DNA of 64,000 nucleotides, from contig NZ_VLNU01000001.1 in assembly GCF_009765165.1 (NCBI RefSeq), positions 1,364,001-1,428,000 on the forward strand, read 5' to 3'. Each line of letters starts with the position of its first letter. Within the stretch, counting starts at the first letter, position 1. Made by a program: the position numbers and the translations under genes. This document shows positions 1 through 8,135 of the stretch, one piece after another. Origin of the DNA: Lysobacter panacisoli (lineage in GTDB: Bacteria; Pseudomonadota; Gammaproteobacteria; Xanthomonadales; Xanthomonadaceae). The notes under the pieces were generated by a model. That model saw only the letters and a program-made list of their open reading frames with translations, did no database searches and was not told the origin of the DNA.

Positions 1-378
1 CACACCGGTCCACGGACCGTTGCCGCCCCGGTTCGGTTGCGAGCCGCGATAGTCGCCGCGATGACCGCCGCCGTGGTTGTAGTTGTAGCCGTGGCCGTGG
101 CGGTACGGGTAGCGGTAGTACGGATAGCGCGGGTACGCCGGATAGCCGTAGTACGGATAGCCGTGATAGCCGTAGGCACCGTAGCGGTACGGATAACCCC
201 AGGCACCGTAGCCGGGATAGCCGTAGTACCCGCCGCCGTATCCACCGTAGTAGCGGTAGTCGACGGTCGGTCGGCCGTAGTAGTAGTCGCCACCGCCGTT
301 GGCGCGGTAGGTGTAGTCGGTCACGCAGCCGGCCAGAAGCGTGGCGGCGAGCGCAGGCAAGAGCAGTTTGCGGAACAT
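1..378 (-). CDS. Tyr/Gly-rich outer-membrane-type lipoprotein, partial
   Basis: Reads leftward from an ATG at 378 and is still open at base 1, so the C-terminus lies outside the window. The first residues form a lipoprotein signal peptide (MFRKLLLPALAATLLAGC) with lipobox LAGC and Cys at residue 18. Lipid attachment at the cell envelope is therefore expected. The visible 126 residues after the lipobox are low-complexity repeats of Tyr, Gly, Pro, Arg and His (YGYP and YPYY-type motifs). I recognise no enzymatic domain. Such Tyr/Gly-rich lipoproteins are usually annotated hypothetical. The repeat composition comes from the sequence itself; the envelope location is inferred from the lipobox. Confidence 0.75.
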   Translation of the reverse strand, partial: MFRKLLLPALAATLLAGCVTDYTYRANGGGDYYYGRPTVDYRYYGGYGGGYYGYPGYGAWGYPYRYGAYGYHGYPYYGYPAYPRYPYYRYPYRHGHGYNYNHGGGHRGDYRGSQPNRGGNGPWTGV

Positions 379-578
379 TGGTGCGGACCCCCCAGGGTGT
401 TGGCGCCAGCTTCCGGCCGGAGTATTGAATCCGGCCTTAATTTTTCCGGGGTCCGCGAAGGCGCACGAACGGCGTTCAGTCGGACGGCGGTGGATCGGCG
501 GAAGTTCGGGCGTCGCCGAACATTGTCGCGCGCGGCCCGTGGTGCCAGCATGCCACGCCCTGCCCGACGGACGCGTCC

Positions 579-1502
579 ATGACCCTGCACCGAGCCTCCG
601 GCAACTGGCGCCTGGGGCTGCTGTTGACCCTGATCACCGCCGCCTGCTGGGCGACGCTGCCGATCGCCCTGAAGCTGGTCCTGCAGGCACTGGACCCGAT
701 CACCCTGACCTGGTTCCGCTTCGTGGTCGCTGCGTTGTTCACCGGCGCATGGCTGGGCCTGCGCGGCCGGCTCGGCGGCTATCGCGCGCTCGACGGTCGC
801 GGCTGGGCGATGCTCGGCGTGGCCGCGCTGATGCTGGTCGGCAACTACGTCTTCTACCTGCTCGGTGTGCAGCACACCACGCCGGCCAATGCGCAGCTGC
901 TGATCCAGCTCGCGCCGCTGCTGATGGCTCTGGGCGGGATCTGGGTGTTCGGCGAACGCTTCCGCGCCGCGCAATGGCTGGGCCTGTTGCTGCTGTTCGC
1001 CGGCATGGGGCTGTTCTTCGCCGACCAGCTCGCGGCCAGCGCGCGGGCGCCGGGCTACGTGCTCGGATCCTCGCTGGTGGTCGTCGGCGCGATCGTCTGG
1101 GCGCTGTACGCGCTGCTGCAGAAGCAGTTGCTGGTGCGCCTGGGCTCGATGCAGATCCTGCTCTTCATCTACGTGTTCGCGAGCATCGCGCTGCTGCCGT
1201 TCGCGCACCCCGCGTCGCTGCTGAAGCTCGACGGACTGCATTGGGCGCTGCTGGCGTACTGCGCGTTCAACACGATCGGCGCGTACGGCGCGTTCGCCGA
1301 GGCGCTCGCGCACTGGGAGGCTTCGCGCGTGTCGGCGATCCTCGCCACCACGCCGCTCCTGTGCATCGCCGCGGCGTGGGCGGTGCACGCCCTGTGGCCG
1401 CAATGGCTGGCGCCCGAGCGAATCACCCTGACCGGCTGGATCGGCGCGGCGCTGGTGGTCGTCGGCTCGGCCGCGGTCAGCCTGCTCAACGCGCGGCGAT
1501 AG
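579..1502 (+). CDS. EamA/DMT-superfamily transporter
   Basis: A 307-residue, almost wholly hydrophobic protein with about ten transmembrane segments in two EamA-like halves (roughly residues 10-145 and 160-300), the usual length for drug/metabolite transporters. The start of the second half has the family pattern VLGSSLVVVGAIVWALYALL. Substrate cannot be read from sequence; relatives export amino acids, nucleobases or drugs. It precedes the PLP-dependent dehydratase by 15 bases on the same strand, so the two are probably co-transcribed. This makes an amino-acid-related substrate plausible but unproven. Confidence 0.85.
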   Translation: MTLHRASGNWRLGLLLTLITAACWATLPIALKLVLQALDPITLTWFRFVVAALFTGAWLGLRGRLGGYRALDGRGWAMLGVAALMLVGNYVFYLLGVQHTTPANAQLLIQLAPLLMALGGIWVFGERFRAAQWLGLLLLFAGMGLFFADQLAASARAPGYVLGSSLVVVGAIVWALYALLQKQLLVRLGSMQILLFIYVFASIALLPFAHPASLLKLDGLHWALLAYCAFNTIGAYGAFAEALAHWEASRVSAILATTPLLCIAAAWAVHALWPQWLAPERITLTGWIGAALVVVGSAAVSLLNARR

Positions 1503-1517
1503 GCCTACCATCCGGAC

Positions 1518-2501
1518 ATGAACGACACCGCCCGCACCCGCACCGCCCTTCCCGTATTCGACGACGTTCTCGCCGCGGCGGCGCGCATCGCCCCGCACGC
1601 GCACGTCACGCCGGTCCTGCGCTCGCACAGCATTGACGCCATCGCGGGCTGCGAACTGCACTTCAAGGCCGAACACCTGCAGCGCGCCGGTGCCTTCAAG
1701 TTCCGCGGCGCGTGCAACGCGGTGTGGTCGCTCAGCGACGAGGACGCCGCGCGCGGGGTGGTCACGCATTCGTCTGGCAATCACGGCGCGGCACTGGCAC
1801 TGGCGGCGCGCACGCGCGGCATCGCCTGCCACGTGGTCGTGCCCGAAGGCGCGGTCGCGGCCAAGCTCGCGGCGATCGAAGCCTACGGCGCCACCCTGCA
1901 CCGCTGCGCGCCGACCATCGCCGCGCGCGAGATCCGCTGCGCGCAGCTGCAAGCGGAGACCGGCGCCGAGCTGGTCCATCCCTACACCGACCCGCGGGTG
2001 ATCGCCGGCCAAGGGACGGCGGCGCTGGAACTGCTCAGCGATGCGACACCGTTCGACGCGCTGGTCGTGCCGGTCGGTGGCGGCGGACTGGCCTCGGGCA
2101 CGGCGCTCGCGGTGGCCGCATGCTCGCCGCGCACCCGCCTGCACCTGGCCGAGCCCAGCGGCGCGGCCGAGACCTGGGCTTCGATGCAGCGCGGCGAACG
2201 CGTCACCGAATTCACCCCCGACACCATCTGCGACGGCCTGCGCGGCACCCTGGGCGAGCCCAACTTCGCGTTGCTGCATGCGCACGGCGCACGGGTGCTG
2301 AAGGTGGACGACGCCGATACCGTCGCGGCCATGCGGCTGTTCTGGCAGCGCACCAAGCAGATCGTCGAGCCGTCCTCGGCGGTGGCGCTGGCTGCGGTGC
2401 TGGGCAACCGCGAGACCTTCGACGGCCAGCGGGTTGGCATCGTGCTGTCGGGTGGCAACGTCGATCCGGACGCCCTGCCCGAGTTGTTCGCGCGCGGCTG
2501 A
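1518..2501 (+). CDS. Serine/threonine dehydratase-like PLP enzyme (fold type II)
   Basis: A 327-residue fold-type II PLP enzyme of the threonine dehydratase/serine racemase group. The Schiff-base lysine lies in AGAFKFRGA (around residue 59). The substrate loop is SSGNHGAALA and the phosphate-binding loop is GGGGLASG. The length matches catabolic dehydratases and serine racemases; the ACT regulatory domain of biosynthetic IlvA is absent. Expected chemistry is deamination of L-Thr/L-Ser to a 2-oxo acid, or racemisation of serine, and these cannot be told apart by eye. The gene follows the EamA transporter closely. Confidence 0.85.
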   Translation: MNDTARTRTALPVFDDVLAAAARIAPHAHVTPVLRSHSIDAIAGCELHFKAEHLQRAGAFKFRGACNAVWSLSDEDAARGVVTHSSGNHGAALALAARTRGIACHVVVPEGAVAAKLAAIEAYGATLHRCAPTIAAREIRCAQLQAETGAELVHPYTDPRVIAGQGTAALELLSDATPFDALVVPVGGGGLASGTALAVAACSPRTRLHLAEPSGAAETWASMQRGERVTEFTPDTICDGLRGTLGEPNFALLHAHGARVLKVDDADTVAAMRLFWQRTKQIVEPSSAVALAAVLGNRETFDGQRVGIVLSGGNVDPDALPELFARG

Positions 2502-2524
2502 ATGCGCGGCGATTCGCGCCGCCA

Positions 2525-2552
2525 TTGCTTTTTGTGTGACCGTGCTAACAAT
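2525..2552 (+). promoter_or_regulatory. Possible promoter upstream of the V4R gene
   Basis: This AT-rich patch in an otherwise GC-rich spacer contains TTGCTT (2525-2530) and TAACAAT (2546-2552) with a short 15-base spacer. It lies about 140 bases before the V4R start and is the best sigma70-like candidate there. It is weak because of the spacing. Confidence 0.25.
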
Positions 2553-2688
2553 ACCTTGCCGATTCTGGCGTGAATGACGCCGCGATCGCGTCGCCGCAAG
2601 GCGGCACCGGGTGGGGACCCGGGATCGCGGACCGTACGCGCCGCGGTGCATTTCTGGAATGACACTCAGGCCCCTGGGGAGGTGGCTG

Positions 2689-3444
2689 ATGGTGGATGTC
2701 GAGTTTCGCGTCGTCTCCGACCGACGCGAAGGATTGCTGTTGGCGCTCGGCCAGACGGTGATCGCCAATGGCTTCACGCTGCTTCGCCAGCGCATGGCCG
2801 GCGACAGCGATGGCGTGGTGCTGACGATGCTCGTGCGCGGTCCGCGCACGAGCCTGCCGCCGCTGGAAGAATGCCTGGGCACGCACCCGCTGGTGCGCAG
2901 CTTCGAGGCGTCGCGCCCCGACGACACGCAGCCGGTGGTCGAAGCGCCGCCTGAAGTCACCGAAGCATCGCCGCGTCGTACCAACACGCTGCCCACGCTC
3001 GCCGACTCGCGCCTGATCGAAGCGCTGCTGCCGCAGCTCGCGCGCGACTATCCGAACATCTTCATCCCGCTGCTCGCACTGGAACGCGAACTCTCCCCGG
3101 ATCAGCGCGAACCCGCGCTGCGCTATGTCGGCCAGCGCGTGGGCGCGTGGGTCTACAAGCGCGACTTCGCACTCGGCGGACACCTGCAACTGGGCGATGC
3201 GGTCCGTCACATCGCGCTGCCCGCCCTGCGTCAGATCGTGCAGGCCGAACTGCACGGCGACAGCCTGCGCGTGCCCAACAGCCCGTTCTGCCACCGCGGC
3301 CAGCACGGCACGTGCTGCCATTTCCTGCGCGGCATGCTCGGCGGCCTGCTCGGTGCGCCGCACGGAACGCATGGCCTGCGCGTCATCGAAACCCATTGCC
3401 GGAACACCGGCGCGGAGATCTGCAGCTTCGAATTCAGAGCCTGA
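2689..3444 (+). CDS. V4R (4-vinyl reductase-like) domain protein with N-terminal ACT-like region
   Basis: I chose the ATG at 2689 because GGGGAGG lies about 7 bases upstream; in-frame codons further 5' lack such a site. The 251-residue product has an ACT-like N-terminal region (about 1-75), a Pro/Thr-rich linker (75-105) and a C-terminal V4R-type domain. The C-terminus carries the Cys/His pattern of that family: C201-H202, C209-C210-H211 and IETHC(237)xxxGxxxC(245). V4R domains bind small hydrophobic ligands or metals and often act as sensory modules. No enzyme domain is attached. An MHYT membrane sensor follows after 25 bases, so a two-gene sensory unit is inferred. Confidence 0.65.
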   Translation: MVDVEFRVVSDRREGLLLALGQTVIANGFTLLRQRMAGDSDGVVLTMLVRGPRTSLPPLEECLGTHPLVRSFEASRPDDTQPVVEAPPEVTEASPRRTNTLPTLADSRLIEALLPQLARDYPNIFIPLLALERELSPDQREPALRYVGQRVGAWVYKRDFALGGHLQLGDAVRHIALPALRQIVQAELHGDSLRVPNSPFCHRGQHGTCCHFLRGMLGGLLGAPHGTHGLRVIETHCRNTGAEICSFEFRA

Positions 3445-3469
3445 GCCACACTGACAAGGGAGGTCCGCA

Positions 3470-4216
3470 ATGCCGCACGATCACGTCGTCCAATGCGTCC
3501 ACGATCCACTGCTGGTCGTTCTCTCGTACCTCGTTTCGGTCCTGGGTTCCTTCACCGCGCTGCAGCTGGCGATCGGCATTCCCGGCGCGCGCACGTTCGG
3601 CCAGCGCGTGGGCGCGATCTTCTTCTCCGGCGCGACGATGGGCGGCGGCGCGATCTGGGCGATGCACTTCATCGCGATGCTTGCCTGCCGCATGGACATC
3701 CCGGTGTCGTACGACCTGCAGCTGACCACGCAGTCCGCGGGCATCGCGATCGCGTCGTGCATGATCGGCCTGGCCATCGCGGGTTCGGGCGTTTTCGGCT
3801 GGGGCAAGCTGATCGTCGCCGGTTTGTTCATGGGCGCCGGCGTCGCCGGCATGCACTACACCGGCATGGCCGCGATGCGGATGCCGGCGACGATCCGATA
3901 CGACATGGCGATGGTCGGCGCATCCGCGGCGATCGCCGTGGTCGCGTCGATAGCCGCGCTGTGGCTCGCATTCAACCTGCGCGGCCGGATGCGGATGCTC
4001 GGCAGCGCGCTGATGATGGGCGCGGCGGTGTGCGGCATGCATTACACCGGCATGCATGCGGCGACCTTCGTCCCCGATGCGAACGCGGTCGCGACCGTCG
4101 GCCTGAGCGGCGAACGCCTCGGCACGGGGCTGTTCGCGGTGACCTCGGCGATGCTCGCCGTGGTGCTGGTCACCAGCCTGGTGCGGCAGCGCCAGCGGGC
4201 GACGATGCGGATCTGA
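3470..4216 (+). CDS. Stand-alone MHYT-domain membrane sensor
   Basis: A 248-residue integral membrane protein with about seven hydrophobic segments and three MHYT-type motifs at helix ends: MHF at 65, MHYTGM at 128 and MHYTGM at 190. Conserved Met, His and nearby Cys residues have been proposed in this family to bind copper and sense a diatomic gas such as O2, CO or NO. MHYT regions are usually fused to GGDEF/EAL or histidine kinase domains; here the protein ends after the last helix with a short basic tail (RQRQRATMRI). Any output must therefore be through a partner. AAGGGAGG precedes the ATG, and the V4R gene is 25 bases upstream. Confidence 0.85.
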   Translation: MPHDHVVQCVHDPLLVVLSYLVSVLGSFTALQLAIGIPGARTFGQRVGAIFFSGATMGGGAIWAMHFIAMLACRMDIPVSYDLQLTTQSAGIAIASCMIGLAIAGSGVFGWGKLIVAGLFMGAGVAGMHYTGMAAMRMPATIRYDMAMVGASAAIAVVASIAALWLAFNLRGRMRMLGSALMMGAAVCGMHYTGMHAATFVPDANAVATVGLSGERLGTGLFAVTSAMLAVVLVTSLVRQRQRATMRI

Positions 4217-4225
4217 GGAGCGCTT

Positions 4226-4293
4226 CCCTTCTCCCCTCGCGGCGACCGAAGGGAGTGCAGAGCTGAGAAGGTGCCCGAAGGGCGGAAGAGGGG
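4226..4293 (+). repeat. Palindromic intergenic repeat, copy A1
   Basis: A hairpin-forming element: CTTCTCCCCTCGCGG pairs with GAGAAGG, then comes the small stem-loop GCCCGAAGGGC and a GGAAGAGGGG tail. The first hairpin loop carries a 24-base insertion compared with its sister A2 at 45155-45200, which is in the opposite orientation. The flanking GGGGAC...AGCGCGTGC is shared too. It is paired with inverted element B1, 37 bases to the right. Confidence 0.8.
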
Positions 4294-4330
4294 ACCGCGT
4301 AGCGCGTGCTCTTAGCCCGAACCGGCGCCA

Positions 4331-4380
4331 CCCCTCTCCCTGGCGCTTCGCGCCTGTCCCTCTCCCGCAAGGGGAGAGGG
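4331..4380 (+). repeat. Palindromic intergenic repeat, copy B1
   Basis: A 50-bp element made of CCCCTCTCCC, the stem-loop TGGCGCTTCGCGCC, a second CCCTCTCCC, the loop GCAA and GGGGAGAGGG. The last block can pair with either of the first two, so two alternative folds exist. It is identical to the reverse complement of 45230-45279 and differs by one base from 33060-33109. Confidence 0.9.
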
Positions 4381-4481
4381 ACGACTGTGGTGTCGATCAC
4401 GTTCGCGCCGCCGGGCGCGGCCGCTATCATCGTGGACCGCGCCGGCATCCAGCCCGGCGAGCTTGCCCGCAAGGACTCGCG

Positions 4482-4910
4482 ATGATGAAGATCGACGGCA
4501 CCCGCACCCACGACCGCGCCACCGAACTGATCCTGGCCTACTACGCTGCGTTCAACCGCGGCGACTGGGACGGCATGCTGGCCCTGCTCGGCGACGACAT
4601 CGTCCACGACCTCAACCAGGGCCCGCGCGAAACCGGCCGCGACGCGTTCGCCGCTTTCCTGCAGCGCATGGCGCGCAGTTATCGCGAACAGCTGCACGAC
4701 ATCGTGGTGATGGTCTCGCCCGACGGTGGACGTGCGGCGGCCGAGTACATCGTGCATGGCGAATACCTGTCCGACGACACCGGCCTGCCGCCCGCGCGCG
4801 GACAGAAGTACATGCTCCCCGGCGGTGCATTCTTCGAAGTGCGCGACGGCCGCATCCAGCGCGTCAGCAACTACTACAACCTCGAAGACTGGATCGCCCA
4901 GGTCGGCTGA
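4482..4910 (+). CDS. SnoaL-like / NTF2-fold protein
   Basis: A 142-residue small soluble protein with the SnoaL/ketosteroid-isomerase-like pattern: an N-terminal helix with YYAAFNRGDWDGMLALL, then GDDIVHDLNQGPRETGRDAF, and a sheet ending GGAFFEVRDGRIQRVSNYYNLEDW. Members bind hydrophobic ligands or act as isomerases or hydrolases; no function can be given here. AAGGA lies 6 bases before the ATG (an ATG one codon later is equally possible). It lies 74 bases before the GT39 gene, with repeats A1/B1 upstream. Confidence 0.75.
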   Translation: MMKIDGTRTHDRATELILAYYAAFNRGDWDGMLALLGDDIVHDLNQGPRETGRDAFAAFLQRMARSYREQLHDIVVMVSPDGGRAAAEYIVHGEYLSDDTGLPPARGQKYMLPGGAFFEVRDGRIQRVSNYYNLEDWIAQVG

Positions 4911-4984
4911 CCGGTCGGTCGCTCCGACCGTTTTCTAACGGACCAGCCGCGACAATCCGCCTGCGCCGAACCGGCGGAGGCGAC

Positions 4985-6469
4985 ATGCCTGCAGTCGTGC
5001 GTTCCCCCGCGTTGTGGATCGCCGTCCTGGCGGCGACGCTTGGATTCGTTTTCCTCGGCGCGCGCGGGATCTGGGATCCCGACGAAGGCCGCTACACCAA
5101 TGTCGCCCTCAACATGCTCGCCAGCGGCGACTGGCTGACCCCGCACCGCAGCCACGAAGTCGGACACTGGACCAAGCCACCGCTTACCTATTGGGCGATC
5201 GCCGCAAGCCTGTGGACGTTCGGCCCTCATCCGTGGTCGGCGCGCTTACCGGCGGCGCTGGCTTACCTGCTGTGCGTGGGATTCGCGTTCCGTGCGGCCG
5301 CACGCCTGTCGCCCGGCAGTGAACGCGTCGCCGCACTGGCGTACGCGACGATGCTGCTTCCGGTCGGCGCATCGCAGTTCATCACCACCGACTTCGTACT
5401 GGCCGCCTGCATGAACCTGGCGATGTGGGCCTTCATCGAGGCACGCTTTGGCCCGCAGGCCCACGCAGGGCGCTGGCTGACACTGATGTGGGGCGGCCTC
5501 GCACTGGCCTTCATCGCCAAAGGTCCGCCGGGGCTGATCGTGCTGCCGGTCATGCTGCTGTTCGATGCACTCCATCCGGATCGACGCGGCAGCAGCGCCC
5601 TGCAATGGACCGGCATCGCGCTGTTCGTCGTGCTTGCGCTCCCGTGGTACCTGGCGGTCTTCCACGGCAACCCGGGGCTGTTCGCGTACTTCGTTGGCGA
5701 CGAGGTCGTGCGGCGCGTGCTGACGGATGAGTTCGGCCGTCACGGCGAGTGGTACGGCTGGATCCAGATCTACGTGCCGACGCTGCTGGTCGGCACGCTA
5801 CCGTGGACGCCGGCATTGCTGCGCTGGACGCGCGGACTGCCCGCGCAGGTTCGCGCATGGATACACGATCCGGTCCAACGCGCGAACGATGCATCCTGGT
5901 TGTTGCTCAGTCTCTGGTTGCTGCTGCCGCTGCTTGTCTTCTGCTTCGCGCGCTCGCGCCTGCCGCTCTACCTGCTGCCGTTGTTCGTGGCGATGGCGGT
6001 GATCGTGGCGATGCAGCGGCAGCGCGAAGGGCGCTCCCCGCCGCGATGGCGCTGGCTGCTGGCGTGGGCGGCGCTGCTCCTGGCGATGAAGCTGGTCGCG
6101 GCGGTGTGGCCGACGCACAAGGACGCATCGGAATGGGCGCGCGCGATCCGCGCACGCGCGCCGGGCACGATCAGCGAGGTCGTGTTCGTCGAGGACATGG
6201 CCCGGTATGGGCTGCACCTGTACCTGGGCACCGGCACGCAGATCGAGAAAATCTCGCTGAGCGCCTTCGACCAGCCGCGCTTCAACCCTCCCTACGACGA
6301 GCCTTTGGCCGTCGAGCTCGCCGAGGGCGAGAAGAACGTGGTCTGGATCTGCAGGCAGTCGCAATGGCCGCAGGTGGAAGCGCGAATCGTCACAGCCGGC
6401 TATCGCGTACGCCGGCTTGGAAGCCCCTATCGCGAGCGCGTCATGTTCGTCGTCGAACCCTCGAAGTGA
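4985..6469 (+). CDS. GT39/ArnT-like membrane glycosyltransferase
   Basis: A 494-residue multi-spanning protein of the PMT/ArnT (GT-C) superfamily. The first periplasmic loop carries the catalytic acidic motif IWDPDEGRY (D31, D33, E34), followed by GHWTKPPLTYW, as in ArnT. About ten further hydrophobic helices follow and a short soluble C-terminal region (about 380-494). Such enzymes transfer a sugar from a polyprenyl-phosphate donor to lipid A, protein or another lipid; the acceptor is unknown. The start at 4985 gives an N-terminus beginning directly at the first helix; longer upstream extensions would run through the SnoaL-like gene. Confidence 0.8.
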   Translation: MPAVVRSPALWIAVLAATLGFVFLGARGIWDPDEGRYTNVALNMLASGDWLTPHRSHEVGHWTKPPLTYWAIAASLWTFGPHPWSARLPAALAYLLCVGFAFRAAARLSPGSERVAALAYATMLLPVGASQFITTDFVLAACMNLAMWAFIEARFGPQAHAGRWLTLMWGGLALAFIAKGPPGLIVLPVMLLFDALHPDRRGSSALQWTGIALFVVLALPWYLAVFHGNPGLFAYFVGDEVVRRVLTDEFGRHGEWYGWIQIYVPTLLVGTLPWTPALLRWTRGLPAQVRAWIHDPVQRANDASWLLLSLWLLLPLLVFCFARSRLPLYLLPLFVAMAVIVAMQRQREGRSPPRWRWLLAWAALLLAMKLVAAVWPTHKDASEWARAIRARAPGTISEVVFVEDMARYGLHLYLGTGTQIEKISLSAFDQPRFNPPYDEPLAVELAEGEKNVVWICRQSQWPQVEARIVTAGYRVRRLGSPYRERVMFVVEPSK

Positions 6470-6472
6470 GGT

Positions 6473-7075
6473 TCAGCGCGGCAGCGCGCGCGCCAGTGCG
6501 AGGTAATCCAGCCCCTGGCTCAATAGCAACCGCATCACCGATGCGCGTTCGGCCGCCGGCCGCGACTGCAGCGAGTCCAGCAGCCAGCCAACGGATCGGC
6601 AGCGCGCGGTGTGATCGGTTCCGTTGAGTCCGGCGACGAATCCGTCATTGAGCAGCGCCGCGCGCACGCCCGCGGCTTTCAACGCCTGTTGCGCGAACGC
6701 AGCGTCGTAGGGCTGGCGCGGACTCTGTGCGGCGGCGAGGAAGAATTCCGTCGCGGCATCGGCAAAGCGGATGCGACTGTCCTCGCTCAGTTGCGCGGCA
6801 AGGCCGTTGTAGCCTTCCAGGCTGCGTTCGGCGGAGGGATCGAACAACTCGCACAGCACGCGCGAATCCTGCGGCGAACGCGCGCTGGCGTGCACCGCCT
6901 GGAACAGACCATCGACGCTGGCATCGGGCGCACGCAGCAGCAGTTCGCGTCCGTCGCCCATCAGCGCGCCGGGATCGAAACCCCAGTCCGACAACGACGA
7001 CTGCGCGAACACGGGTGTGGCCAGTGCGAACGACAACAACGGAACAGCCAGTCGAAGCAGGGCGGATCGGGCCAT
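6473..7075 (-). CDS. Hypothetical secreted protein
   Basis: A 200-residue protein with a clear Sec signal peptide (hydrophobic core LLRLAVPLLSFALA, likely cleavage after PVFA-Q at about residue 24). The mature part is mostly helical with no family I recognise; it contains three Cys (VLCELF, RCRSVG and the signal region excluded), which may form a disulfide in the periplasm. I chose the start at the signal peptide; upstream in-frame sequence is non-conserved in character. It lies downstream of the biotin-operon permease by 67 bases on the same strand. It faces the GT39 gene tail to tail with 3 bases between stops. Confidence 0.6.
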   Translation of the reverse strand: MARSALLRLAVPLLSFALATPVFAQSSLSDWGFDPGALMGDGRELLLRAPDASVDGLFQAVHASARSPQDSRVLCELFDPSAERSLEGYNGLAAQLSEDSRIRFADAATEFFLAAAQSPRQPYDAAFAQQALKAAGVRAALLNDGFVAGLNGTDHTARCRSVGWLLDSLQSRPAAERASVMRLLLSQGLDYLALARALPR

Positions 7076-7142
7076 CGGTGGATGCGTGAGTCGCGGATGA
7101 TGGGCCGACTCTACGGCGGCGCGGCTGAACGCCGCGCGTCGC

Positions 7143-8135
7143 CTAGGCGCCGCGGTCGCTTTCCATTTCCTCGACCGTGCGCCGGTCGTGCGCGGCGGCG
7201 CGCGTGGCCACGATGCTGAACACCACGATGCCGACCACCACCAGCACCGCACCGCCGAGCGCGCGCCCCTGCGGCCACGCCTCCCCCAGCCACATCACGC
7301 CGATCAGCGTCGCGAACAGGATTTCGGCGGCCTGCATCGCCTCCGCCGCGGCGAGCGCGGTCGGGTTGTTCCGCACCATGCCGGTGGCCTGGAAGAACAG
7401 CACGGTCGCGACCACGCCCGCGCCCAGCGCGACGCCCGCGGCGAATGTCACCTGTCCGAGCGGCGGCGGGCCGATGGTGGCGAACGTCACGGCGGCGATG
7501 GCCCACCACATCGGCTGGCTCGCCAGCGTCATGCCGAACACGCGCTGGGTGGCGTTGAGCTCGACGCCCGCGCGCTCCAGATGCAGCATCAGTCCGCGAT
7601 TGCCCAGCGGATACGCGAACGCGGACACCGCGACCAGCAGCAGCGCGATCCAGCCGTGACTGTCGAGCGCACCGCCGCGATGGCCGAACTGCAGCAGCAG
7701 CACGCCGGCCACCACCAGCAGGCCGGTCGCGAGCGCGGGCCACGGGATGCGCGCGCGTTCGTCGCGATAGAGGAACGGCGCACACAGCATCCCCGCGATC
7801 ACGGTGAGCTGGAACGTGCCTGCGATCAGCCACGACGGACCGCTCGACGCGGCGTAGCTCAGGCACACGTAGAACAGCACGAAGCCGATGCCGCTCCACA
7901 ACAGCCACGGACCCGGATGCGCGCGGATCGCGCGCCATACCGGCGCGACGCCGCCCTGCCACGGCATTACCGGCAGCAGCAGCGGCAACGTGATCAGGTA
8001 ACGCAGCGCCGCCGTCCACGCCCAGTGGCCGCCCTCGACCGCGGCCGCGCGGTTGAGCACGTACGTGCAGGTGAAGAAGAACGCCGAGGCGAGCGCGATC
8101 GCGACCGACGCGAGCGCGATGCGTCGTGCGTTCAC
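7143..8135 (-). CDS. EmrE-type/DMT multidrug-resistance-like transporter
   Basis: A 330-residue protein with ten predicted helices, starting VNARRIALAS with GTG as initiator. The GTG overlaps the bioC stop as GTGA, indicating translational coupling. The sequence resembles the pfam 'multidrug resistance efflux transporter' branch of the DMT superfamily, including the conserved EAMQAAEILFATLIGVMWLGE segment in the second half. Because it is coupled to bioC, movement of a biotin intermediate is an attractive but untested guess; a drug exporter is the generic alternative. The C-terminus is a short charged cytoplasmic tail. Confidence 0.75.
   Translation of the reverse strand: MNARRIALASVAIALASAFFFTCTYVLNRAAAVEGGHWAWTAALRYLITLPLLLPVMPWQGGVAPVWRAIRAHPGPWLLWSGIGFVLFYVCLSYAASSGPSWLIAGTFQLTVIAGMLCAPFLYRDERARIPWPALATGLLVVAGVLLLQFGHRGGALDSHGWIALLLVAVSAFAYPLGNRGLMLHLERAGVELNATQRVFGMTLASQPMWWAIAAVTFATIGPPPLGQVTFAAGVALGAGVVATVLFFQATGMVRNNPTALAAAEAMQAAEILFATLIGVMWLGEAWPQGRALGGAVLVVVGIVVFSIVATRAAAHDRRTVEEMESDRGA

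Noticed and set aside
321..2996. 891-codon minus-strand frame over the EamA and PLP dehydratase genes
   Set aside because: Two well-supported genes lie on the other strand; the frame is Gln/Arg-rich noise.
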